Source of the DNA: Hellea sp039977295
Lineage (GTDB): Bacteria > Pseudomonadota > Alphaproteobacteria > Caulobacterales > Maricaulaceae
Assembly (NCBI GenBank): GCA_039977295.1
Contig: JBDWDN010000011.1
Span: 124,001-188,000 of the forward strand
Direction of reading: 5' to 3'
Length of the DNA stretch: 64,000 nucleotides
Shown: positions 35,776 to 43,735 of the stretch, one piece after another
How the letters are laid out: every line of letters begins with the position of its first letter
Position numbering within the stretch: the stretch's first letter is position 1
Program-made: the position numbers and the translations under genes
Notes under the pieces: model-generated
What the model was told of the DNA's origin: nothing
Databases searched by the model: none
What the model saw: the letters and a program-made list of their open reading frames with translations, nothing else

Positions 35776-37005
35776 ATGTTAGGGAGTGGCCGATATTTAA
35801 CTATTGGATTGGCGCTAATGAGCAGCCTATTTGGTACGTCGACTTTTGCGCAAGATGATCCGAAAGTCTCCGTCGCCCCTAGGTTTTCAGGGGATATACG
35901 TCTGCGTTATCAGAGTTTAATCCGTGATGACTTTGTTGAAGATGCGGAAGTTTTGACGATGCGTTTTCGCGGCGGTTTAGAAGTTGATTTATTTGAAAAG
36001 ACATCAGTCCTTATCGAAATTGAGGGCGCCCAAGCCATAGTTGATGATTATAATGACGGAACGGGAAATCGACCTTTCTTTCCAGTTGTTCCTGACCCTG
36101 AAGGCGTTGCCTTAAATCGTCTTCAAGTCATTAGCGAAATAATACCTAAAACACGCATAACTGCGGGGCGCCAAAAATTAGCTTTGGATGATTGGCGCTT
36201 TATTGGAGCCTTTCCATTTCGTCAAAATGATCAAACTATCGATGCTTTAAGGTTTGAAACCACGGCTATAGGGCCGGGTATTTTGGATATTGGTTATTTT
36301 AACAAAGTTCATCGTCCGCTGGGCCCTGATAATGTGGGGGGCGTATTTAAGGGTGATTCATTTTTTCTCAATTATAATTTGGCGACGGTTATTGGCCGCG
36401 TCTCCGCTTTTCATTACGCTACAGAATTAGAGACCGGACCATCAGGCCCTCTTCGTCATATTCGCTCTTCGCAAACGACAGGAATAAGGGTTATTGGCCG
36501 TCACGATAGCGATCCTATTAGTTTCGTTTGGCAAGGATCTTATGCGAGACAAAGTGATTACTCTGATAACCCCAATAATTATTCTACCGATTACGGCCTG
36601 GCTGAGCTCTCACTCAAGCCAGCAGAGTTTACTTTAAAAGTAAGAGCTGAAAAACTTGGGAGTGATAATGGTATTAGTTTACAAACACCGCTGGCGTCAC
36701 TTCACAGCTTTCAAGGGTTTGCAGATCAATTCCTTCAAACACCTCCTGATGGCGTAAGAGATTATTCAGTTCTACTGCAATATAATTTTGGCTCGCTCGG
36801 TCCATTGACGGATATAAAGTCCTTTGTAAGGCACCATTGGTTTCAAGCGGACACAGATGGCCGAGATTATGGCCGTGAAGTAAACCTCTCACTTAAAGCT
36901 AGAATAAACAAAGTAGGATTAGCTTTGGAGTATGCAGATTATCAGGCCAGCACTTTCTCCAGTGACAATAAGGCCTTGTTTTTGACAACGGAATTTTCGT
37001 TCTAA
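35776..37005 (+). CDS. Outer-membrane beta-barrel, alginate-export-like
   Basis: A 409-residue protein with a signal peptide (ends TFAQ, about residue 25) and amphipathic beta strands up to a terminal Phe (TTEFSF), the outer-membrane signature. The segment GRQKLALDDWRFIGAFPFRQNDQTIDALR (about 131-159) matches the alginate-export (AlgE-like, PF13372) family seen in many proteobacterial porins. Such barrels may pass anionic polysaccharides or small solutes; no alginate genes are present here. It shares a transcript with the anti-sigma gene. Confidence 0.75.
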   Translation: MLGSGRYLTIGLALMSSLFGTSTFAQDDPKVSVAPRFSGDIRLRYQSLIRDDFVEDAEVLTMRFRGGLEVDLFEKTSVLIEIEGAQAIVDDYNDGTGNRPFFPVVPDPEGVALNRLQVISEIIPKTRITAGRQKLALDDWRFIGAFPFRQNDQTIDALRFETTAIGPGILDIGYFNKVHRPLGPDNVGGVFKGDSFFLNYNLATVIGRVSAFHYATELETGPSGPLRHIRSSQTTGIRVIGRHDSDPISFVWQGSYARQSDYSDNPNNYSTDYGLAELSLKPAEFTLKVRAEKLGSDNGISLQTPLASLHSFQGFADQFLQTPPDGVRDYSVLLQYNFGSLGPLTDIKSFVRHHWFQADTDGRDYGREVNLSLKARINKVGLALEYADYQASTFSSDNKALFLTTEFSF

Positions 37006-37006
37006 A

Positions 37007-37033
37007 TTGAACCTTTTGCGTCTCGCCCACGAC
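37007..37033 (+). promoter_or_regulatory. ECF-type promoter element B (TTGAACC-N16-CGAC), S8 protease gene
   Basis: TTGAACC at 37007-37013 and CGAC at 37030-37033, starting 1 base after the barrel stop codon and ending 28 bases before ATG 37062. Spacer bases 9-12 read CTCG. Confidence 0.75.
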
Positions 37034-37061
37034 AAAACTATATAGACAAGGATTACGTTTA

Positions 37062-38255
37062 ATGCGCTTAAAACTCAAAATTTCGTTTTTAATGGCAAGT
37101 GCTTTACTGACGGGCTGTGAAACCTATAATCTGGAACGCCCGCGGGAAAATTTAGTCGAGCGAAGACAGACCGAACTTATTAATCGCTCAGAAGTTATCG
37201 CCGTTGTAAATTCTGTAGATATAGCGGCTGACCTTGAACAAAAAGCTGCGCGTTGGGGGTATGAGCTCAAACGCAAAGAGGTTTTAGAGGGTTTAGATCT
37301 TTACCTTTTAACTTTTGATTGTCCCCCTGGAATTGACCCCCATGTGGCAAGTGCAGAGCTTGAACAATTGCAGCCTCTTTCCACGGTTGAAGCTAACCAT
37401 AAATATGTTTTACAATCGGCTGAAAATAATAGTCCTTTGATGGCGTCCATAAAACCTCGAAGATACGCGAACTCATTAATCGAATGGCCAAAAGATGGAT
37501 GTGAAGCTCTCTTTAATATAGGAATTATTGATGGCGGTGTTGATACTAACGCTTTGGTTGTCGATAGTTCTGTGGCGATAAAATCACGCAGATTTATGGC
37601 AGGAAAGCAAGCGGCCGAAGCGCGAAGACACGGCACAGCTATCGCTGAAATTTTGGTTGGAAATGGCCGCTTAAAAAATACAAGTCTCTTTAATGCGTCT
37701 GTTGTTAGTGAAGACAAAGATGGCATCCATTATTCAGGCGTGGAATCTATCTTGAAAGCGCTTGATTGGATGGCGCGGTCGGATGTTCGTGTTGTGAATA
37801 TAAGTTTAGCGGGACCCTATAACCGGACACTGGATCGCGGTATTCAAAGGGCTGCGGACAAAGGCATTATTATCGTGGCTGCTGTTGGGAATGAAGGCGC
37901 AGGGTCATCACCTCTTTATCCAGCAGCTTTGGAAGATGTGATTGCGGCTACGGCTGTGGATAGTGATGCTCATATTTATCATAAAGCTGTCCAAGGCCAA
38001 CATGTTGACGTGGCAGCGCCTGGTGTTGAAGTTTTTGTTGGAGATGCCGAAACCGGCCGGTATGTTTCAGGAACGTCTATAGCAACTCCTTTCGTTGTGG
38101 CGAAAATTGCGTCGGACCCGCGCTATGCCGCTATTAAATCAGTAAAAAATATTCGGACTCTTTTATCCGTTGATGCCATTGACCTTGGCGCTGCAGGACC
38201 TGACAGTGTTTATGGAGTAGGCCTTATTCAAGCTAATAACGGATGTAGCCAATAG
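37062..38255 (+). CDS. S8 (subtilisin-like) serine protease, lipoprotein
   Basis: A 397-residue protein. A lipoprotein signal ends in LLTGC (Cys19), so the mature protein is probably membrane-anchored in the periplasm or at the outer membrane. Residues about 45-118 look like a subtilase propeptide. The catalytic triad is complete: Asp157 (IIDGGVD), His190 (RRHGTAIA) and Ser339 (SGTSIATP), with the oxyanion Asn277 (VGNEG). It has its own copy of the shared promoter element and lies directly before the giant RTX protein gene. I infer it may process or release that surface protein, in the way LapG acts on LapA, although LapG is an unrelated cysteine protease. A terminator follows. Confidence 0.9.
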   Translation: MRLKLKISFLMASALLTGCETYNLERPRENLVERRQTELINRSEVIAVVNSVDIAADLEQKAARWGYELKRKEVLEGLDLYLLTFDCPPGIDPHVASAELEQLQPLSTVEANHKYVLQSAENNSPLMASIKPRRYANSLIEWPKDGCEALFNIGIIDGGVDTNALVVDSSVAIKSRRFMAGKQAAEARRHGTAIAEILVGNGRLKNTSLFNASVVSEDKDGIHYSGVESILKALDWMARSDVRVVNISLAGPYNRTLDRGIQRAADKGIIIVAAVGNEGAGSSPLYPAALEDVIAATAVDSDAHIYHKAVQGQHVDVAAPGVEVFVGDAETGRYVSGTSIATPFVVAKIASDPRYAAIKSVKNIRTLLSVDAIDLGAAGPDSVYGVGLIQANNGCSQ

Positions 38256-38286
38256 GCTTTCATTTTTTATCACATCCCATTTTCAG

Positions 38287-38308
38287 CCCGGTTTAACCGG
38301 GTTTTTTT
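38287..38308 (+). terminator. Rho-independent terminator after the S8 protease
   Basis: CCCGGTTTAACCGGG, a palindrome with a 5-6 bp effective stem, runs into seven T residues. Confidence 0.82.
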
Positions 38309-38334
38309 ATGCAAAATATTATAATTAATTATTT

Positions 38335-38361
38335 TTGAACCAAACCTCCATCCCGCGCGAC
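38335..38361 (+). promoter_or_regulatory. ECF-type promoter element C (TTGAACC-N16-CGAC), RTX/CHRD/spondin gene
   Basis: TTGAACC at 38335-38341 and CGAC at 38358-38361, located between the terminator and the giant gene. Spacer bases 9-12 read ATCC. It leaves a ~90-base leader before the preferred ATG 38457. Confidence 0.75.
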
Positions 38362-38456
38362 AGAATTAAGTAACGGCTGATCCGGGCGCCCTTCCTCCCT
38401 CCCAAATGCTCGGGTCAGTCACCTACTTAATTTATAAGCTTAACTGGAGAGACCCC

Positions 38457-41400
38457 ATGGCTAACACAATCGATACACAAAATTCAAAAAAGAAAAGAAT
38501 GGCAGCCAAGGCGGCTCTTGCCGCTGCTATTGGAGCTGCCGCATTATCAACCGAGGCGTCTGCTGCAGATGCTGAAGCTCAAATGGTTGATGTTGCTTCA
38601 TTAAATAATGTCGTTTCAACACGCCGTCTTGAAGATGGATCCTTAGAAATCGTTCTTGAAAATGGCGAAGTCGTTAAGCTTGGTTCGGATTCTTTTGTTG
38701 AGAAAGCTGGACAATTTCTGCTAACGCCAGATGCTTTAACTGAATTTACAGATGGCAATGGCTTTCTGATTGTTGGCGCAATTGCGGCTGCGGCCATCGG
38801 GATAGCTCTTATCTCGAGCGGCGGTGATGATGCAGTTGTTGCTCCTCCGCCCGTTGTTATTGACCCAAATGTTCCAACGGCAGGTAATGACATTATTGAG
38901 GGTTCTGCAAATGCGGATACAATTGACGGCCTAGCAGGTGATGACACAATTGACGGCTTGGCTGGTAATGACACGCTTTCAGGTAGTTCTGGCAATGACA
39001 CACTTCGCGGCGGCGCAGGAGATGATACACTTCTTGGCGGCGGCGGCACTGATGTCATTGAAGGTGGTGATGGAATTGATACTAATGACTTCTCTGATAT
39101 TGGCGCAGGCGTAACGGCGACGGTTAACGCTGACGGAACAGGGACAGCTGACTATGGTCAAGTTACTGAGAGCTTTACAGGCATTGAAAACCTCACAGGT
39201 ACAGCTCAAGACGACGTTTTAACTGCTACAGGCGCAGCAGCGAATGTTATTTCCGGCGGTGATGGTGACGATGTTATCGCTGGCGGCGGCGGCGTAGACG
39301 TCCTCGACGGCGGGGAAGGTAATGACACAAACTCATTTGTTGGAATTGGCGCTGATGTTACAGCGTCCCTCGTTGATCAAACAGCCAGCTATGGGATGGT
39401 CAATGAAACATTCACGAACTTTGAGAACCTCACGGGTGGGTCAGGAAATGACATTCTTACAGGTGACATGAATGCTAACATTCTAGACGGTGCTGACGGA
39501 AACGACACTCTTATTGGCGGCGGCGGTGCTGACACGCTTACTGGTGGTGCCGGTAACGACGTCCTTGCTGGTGGCGGCGGAGTTGATATTCTCGATGGCG
39601 GCGAAGGTATAGATACAAACTCTTTCCAAGGTATTGGTCTTGGCGTCACGGCTAATTTGGGGGGAGGAACAGCGTCTTACGGCATGGTCGAGGAGACATT
39701 CACAAACTTTGAGAACCTTCTCGGGTCAGATAATGATGACTCCCTTCGCGGTGATGCCGGCGAAAACAGGCTTGAAGGCGCAGCTGGCGATGATACACTT
39801 ATCTGGTCTGGGGGTAACGACATTCTTGATGGCGGCGAAGGTTTCGACACAGCTGACTATACAACAAGTTCTGTTCCTATAACCGTTGACCTTGACGAGA
39901 ACGGAAACGGCACTGTGACACGTGATGTTGGTTTCTCCGTTGAAGTGAGGAGTGCAGAAGTTGCCGATGATATGGCCTTTGTTGCAGCGGCTGAAGCGGG
40001 TAACCTCTACTTCAACGTCCATACGGAAGAGTTCAATGGCGGCGAAATCCGCGGACAGTTAACTGTGTCTTCTGACGAAACAGTCGACGGTGTGCGAACA
40101 ATCGTTCTAGACGGCGCTTTAGATTCAGCTCAAGAGCCAATGAATGCTTCTGACTCAGATGCAACAGGTACAGGCCAAGTCACAATTACTGTCGATGCCG
40201 ACGGAAATGCGACTTATAGCTCAACTGTTGATATCTCAGGTATATCACCATCAGAGCTAATTACATTGGGTAATGGCGCGCTTTCAGCGATCCATCTCCA
40301 CAATGCGCCAGCAGGTGCAAACGGTCCAGTCTTACAAGACGTTATCGTTGATGCAGGCGGTGATGTCGAAGGCAATTCAGGTTTCACAACGACAGTGGAT
40401 ATGGCTGAAGTCACTGATGATGTAGCCTTTATCGCAGCAGCTGATGCAGGTAATTTATACTTCAACGTACATACGGCTGACTTCCCAGGCGGCGAAATTC
40501 GTGGCCAACTGGACACAGTTGTCTCTGACGAAACTGTGGATGGTGTTCGCACCTTGGTTCTTTCTGCGTCTCTCGATGCAGACCAAGAGCCAATGGAAGC
40601 CTCTAATTCAAATGCAACGGGTTCAGCAACTGTAACTATTATTATCGATACAGACGGCAATGCGACTTACTCTTCTGATCTTGCGATTGAAGGCATCAAT
40701 GTTGATGACTTGATCACGCTCGGTGATGGCGCTCTGTCAGCTATCCATCTTCATAACGCGCCAGCGGGCTCAAATGGTGGCGTCCTACAAGACGTTATCG
40801 TCGATGCAAGAGGAACAACGACAGATTTCAGCGTTCTTGTTGAAACTGATGTTGTCGCTGAAGTCACAGAAGTTGATCAATTGATCAGTATTGAAAACGT
40901 TGTTCTTTCCGACAATGGCGATGTCCTAAACCCAGCGGCTGGGAATCAATCTGTTGATGGCGGCGCAGGTAATGACACCCTATTTGGTGGAAGCGGCAAC
41001 GACATACTCTCAGGTGGCGCAGGCGATGACCTTATCGCAGGCGGCGGCGGAACAGATGTCCTGGATGGCGGCGAAGGTAACGATACGAACTCTTTCGAAG
41101 GTATCGGCGTGAATGTCGATGCGAACCTAGCAACGGGTACTGCATCCTATGTTACGCCAAGCGGTGTGATCATCGAAGAGAGTTTCTCTAACTTCGAAAA
41201 CCTCGAAGGCTTTACGGGAAATGACACCCTAACAGGTGACAGCAATGATAACACATTGTCTGGTGGAGCCGGTGATGACCAACTGTCTGGTGGTGCTGGT
41301 AATGATGAACTCATTGGTGGCTCTGGAAACGATACGCTTGCTGGCGGCGGAGGCCAAGACAGCCTTGACGGCGGGGAAGGTATCGACACAGCGGATCATT

Positions 41401-43544
41401 CTGACATTGGTATTGGCGTTACAGTTAACCTTGAAGAAGGTACCGCTGAATATGGTATGGTCTCTGAAACACTGACTTCAATTGAGAATGTAACGGGTAC
41501 AGCTCAAGATGACGTTCTTATCGGTGATGATGGCGATAACGTCCTTATTGGCGGCGCGGGCGATGATGTGCTGACAGGCGATTCATATGGTGACGATGAC
41601 GTTATCACAATATCTGTTACCAATACATTAGGTGAGGGCGGGACATTCTTGACCCCTGTCTTCTTCGGCTTCCATGATGGTGCTAACTTCGATCTTTATG
41701 ACCGCGGCGGCGCTGTTTCAGAAGGGCTAGAACGCTTGGCTGAAGATGGGAACATAGCGGTTCTTGCTTCTGAGTTCGCGGCGCAAACTGGTGCAGCTGG
41801 CGTCCAAGGCGTTATCGCGGGGCGTGAGCAAGGTCCTCCACCAATTGATCCAGGCGAAACAGGGATGTTCACGATTTCTGTAAACCCCGATGATGTCGGA
41901 CAAGGCTTCTTTACATGGGCTACAATGGTGATTCCCTCCAATGATGCTTTTCTTGCGTCACCAGGTAATCCGTTGACAGATCCGATCTTTAGTTCGGATG
42001 GAAGTTTCCTAGGGCCCATTGAAATCCTGCGCTTCGGGACAGATGTCCTTGACGCAGGAACGGAAGTAAACACCGAGCTTGATGCAGCCTTCTTGAACCA
42101 AACAGGTCCAAATACTGGCGTGACGGAGAACGGAGTTGTTACGGTTCACCAAGGCTTTAACGGCTCTGAAGGTAACCCCGATGGATCACCTGTGAATATC
42201 TTTAGCGGCACAACAGCTGCTGGTACAGTAACGACTGTTGCGGGGGGTGACTTTACAGCTAATGGCGGTTCCGGTCAGCTGCTTCGTATTCTTATTGATC
42301 GTGCTGACATAACCTCAAACGACATACTTGATGGCGGAGCTGGTAATGATACGATTGATGGCGGTACCGGTAATGATTTGTTGATTGGTGGATCTGGTAA
42401 TGATGTACTGATCGGTGGGTCAGGTGATGACGTCCTTCGCGGCGGCTCTGGTCAGGACAATCTTGACGGCGGCCGCGGTATAGATACCGCAGATCATTCT
42501 GACATCGGTGTTGGCGTCACAGTCAATCTTGGTGCGGGAACAGCTACCTACGGCGCTGTGCATGAGACATTGGCGAACATCGAAAACGTTATAGGTTCAG
42601 CGCAGGATGATACTATTCGCGGCGATGGTGGCGTCAACGTTATCGAAGCAGGTGCAGGTGATGATACCATCACTTGGACAGGCGGCGAAGACACCTATAA
42701 TGGCGGCGAAGGTAACGACACCGTTGATTACACCAGCTCTTCTGTTCCTGTTATTGTTGAGCTAGATGCTGATGGTAACGGAACTGCGACACGTGAACTT
42801 GGTTTCTCTGTTGAAGTCACAGATGCAGACGTCTCTAACGACGCTACATTTGTTCAATCTGCTTTAGACGGAAATTTATATTTCAACGTTCACACTTCAG
42901 AGTTTAATAGCGGTGAAATCCGCGGACAACTGACGGTCTCATCCGATGAGCTCGTCGACGGTGTACGTACTATCGTTCTGGATGGCAGTTTGGACGGGGC
43001 TCAAGAGCCAATGAATGCTTCTGAATCAGATGCAACAGGCACTGGGCAAGTCACAATCACTGTGGATGCCGACGGAAATGCGACTTACAGCTCTAGCGTA
43101 GATATCTCAGGTATCTCTACATCTGAGCTTATCACATTGGGGAACGGCGCGCTTTCAGCAATCCATCTCCATAATGCGCCAGCGGGTCAAAACGGTCCAG
43201 TCTTACAAGACATCATTGTTGATGCGGGCGGTGACGTTACTGGCTTAGCCCTTTCTGAAGAGGCTGATTCAGGCGATGGAAATGTGTTCGATGAAGTTGT
43301 AGAAGTTGATACTTTGATTTCCATTGAAACAGTGATTGGTCAAAATGGCGCGCCAATTACAACGGCCGCTGAATCGGTACAAGAATCGTCGGCTTTGAAA
43401 TCCGCTGAGGTTGAAGACGCTCCTATCTTTGAAGTTCCTGAAATCGTCGTTGAATTTGATTTTGCAGCTGAGTTTTCTAACAATATTGGATTTGATGAAG
43501 ACGGTTATGCCGGATTTATTCCCGATATGTTCGAGGTCGCTTAG
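38457..43544 (+). CDS. Giant surface/exported RTX protein with CHRD and Spondin_N domains
   Basis: About 1695 residues from ATG 38457, which has GGAGAG upstream; an in-frame ATG at 38406 adds 17 residues but lacks a ribosome site. Order (residues counted from 38406): Sec-signal-like start (KKKR, Ala-rich core, ASA-A), a short beta region, a hydrophobic helix (about 117-137), RTX calcium repeats (159-505), CHRD segments with NLYFNVHT, GGEIRGQL, QEPM and AIHLHNAPAG (about 515-808), RTX (849-1060), a Spondin_N-like domain (about 1067-1298; ATMVIPSNDAF, LDAGTEVNTELD, VTVHQGFNG), RTX (1307-1438), another CHRD set (1465-1615) and an acidic tail ending FEVA. It is followed by a type I exporter and shares its promoter element. 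A calcium-dependent adhesin or matrix role is inferred. Confidence 0.88.
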   Translation: MANTIDTQNSKKKRMAAKAALAAAIGAAALSTEASAADAEAQMVDVASLNNVVSTRRLEDGSLEIVLENGEVVKLGSDSFVEKAGQFLLTPDALTEFTDGNGFLIVGAIAAAAIGIALISSGGDDAVVAPPPVVIDPNVPTAGNDIIEGSANADTIDGLAGDDTIDGLAGNDTLSGSSGNDTLRGGAGDDTLLGGGGTDVIEGGDGIDTNDFSDIGAGVTATVNADGTGTADYGQVTESFTGIENLTGTAQDDVLTATGAAANVISGGDGDDVIAGGGGVDVLDGGEGNDTNSFVGIGADVTASLVDQTASYGMVNETFTNFENLTGGSGNDILTGDMNANILDGADGNDTLIGGGGADTLTGGAGNDVLAGGGGVDILDGGEGIDTNSFQGIGLGVTANLGGGTASYGMVEETFTNFENLLGSDNDDSLRGDAGENRLEGAAGDDTLIWSGGNDILDGGEGFDTADYTTSSVPITVDLDENGNGTVTRDVGFSVEVRSAEVADDMAFVAAAEAGNLYFNVHTEEFNGGEIRGQLTVSSDETVDGVRTIVLDGALDSAQEPMNASDSDATGTGQVTITVDADGNATYSSTVDISGISPSELITLGNGALSAIHLHNAPAGANGPVLQDVIVDAGGDVEGNSGFTTTVDMAEVTDDVAFIAAADAGNLYFNVHTADFPGGEIRGQLDTVVSDETVDGVRTLVLSASLDADQEPMEASNSNATGSATVTIIIDTDGNATYSSDLAIEGINVDDLITLGDGALSAIHLHNAPAGSNGGVLQDVIVDARGTTTDFSVLVETDVVAEVTEVDQLISIENVVLSDNGDVLNPAAGNQSVDGGAGNDTLFGGSGNDILSGGAGDDLIAGGGGTDVLDGGEGNDTNSFEGIGVNVDANLATGTASYVTPSGVIIEESFSNFENLEGFTGNDTLTGDSNDNTLSGGAGDDQLSGGAGNDELIGGSGNDTLAGGGGQDSLDGGEGIDTADHSDIGIGVTVNLEEGTAEYGMVSETLTSIENVTGTAQDDVLIGDDGDNVLIGGAGDDVLTGDSYGDDDVITISVTNTLGEGGTFLTPVFFGFHDGANFDLYDRGGAVSEGLERLAEDGNIAVLASEFAAQTGAAGVQGVIAGREQGPPPIDPGETGMFTISVNPDDVGQGFFTWATMVIPSNDAFLASPGNPLTDPIFSSDGSFLGPIEILRFGTDVLDAGTEVNTELDAAFLNQTGPNTGVTENGVVTVHQGFNGSEGNPDGSPVNIFSGTTAAGTVTTVAGGDFTANGGSGQLLRILIDRADITSNDILDGGAGNDTIDGGTGNDLLIGGSGNDVLIGGSGDDVLRGGSGQDNLDGGRGIDTADHSDIGVGVTVNLGAGTATYGAVHETLANIENVIGSAQDDTIRGDGGVNVIEAGAGDDTITWTGGEDTYNGGEGNDTVDYTSSSVPVIVELDADGNGTATRELGFSVEVTDADVSNDATFVQSALDGNLYFNVHTSEFNSGEIRGQLTVSSDELVDGVRTIVLDGSLDGAQEPMNASESDATGTGQVTITVDADGNATYSSSVDISGISTSELITLGNGALSAIHLHNAPAGQNGPVLQDIIVDAGGDVTGLALSEEADSGDGNVFDEVVEVDTLISIETVIGQNGAPITTAAESVQESSALKSAEVEDAPIFEVPEIVVEFDFAAEFSNNIGFDEDGYAGFIPDMFEVA

Positions 43545-43614
43545 CCCCCATTTGTATCTCGAGCAGGCGCGCGCTCTTAACAGTCTCTCTTGTTGAAAAC
43601 GTGCGCCAAGTCAG

Positions 43615-43649
43615 TCAGTTCCGCATTCAATTGCGGGGCTGATTTTTTT
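43615..43649 (+). terminator. Rho-independent terminator between the giant RTX gene and its exporter
   Basis: TCAGTTCCGCA and TGCGGGGCTGA pair over 11 bp (two G-T wobbles) around a 6-base loop, followed by seven T residues. Confidence 0.82.
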
Positions 43650-43658
43650 CGTCTTTTA

Positions 43659-43685
43659 TTGAACCGTCGCCCTCTCCCGCACGAC
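43659..43685 (+). promoter_or_regulatory. ECF-type promoter element D (TTGAACC-N16-CGAC), type I exporter operon
   Basis: TTGAACC at 43659-43665 and CGAC at 43682-43685, just after the terminator and 50 bases before ATG 43736. Spacer bases 9-12 read CTCC. Confidence 0.75.
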
Positions 43686-43735
43686 CTAATTATGTAGACC
43701 GCTAAATGGGGCGGGCACTGCAAAGAGAGAAATTT

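Noticed and set aside
38406..38456. Upstream in-frame ATG for the giant RTX gene
   Set aside because: The 17 extra residues lack a ribosome site and do not resemble a signal; ATG 38457 has GGAGAG upstream and begins a signal-like sequence.
38880..39620. Repeated GGxGxD-coding DNA resembling a repeat array or CRISPR
   Set aside because: The repetition is in frame, variable and explained by RTX calcium-binding nonapeptides; there are no uniform repeats with unique spacers.
42094..42125. TTGAACC inside the giant RTX gene as a fifth promoter element
   Set aside because: No CGAC occurs 16 bases downstream and it lies in coding sequence. The copies at 7051 and 62336 fail for the same reason.
43706..43735. 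Earlier ATG for the type I ABC gene
   Set aside because: It has no ribosome site; ATG 43736 has AGAGAG at a suitable distance.
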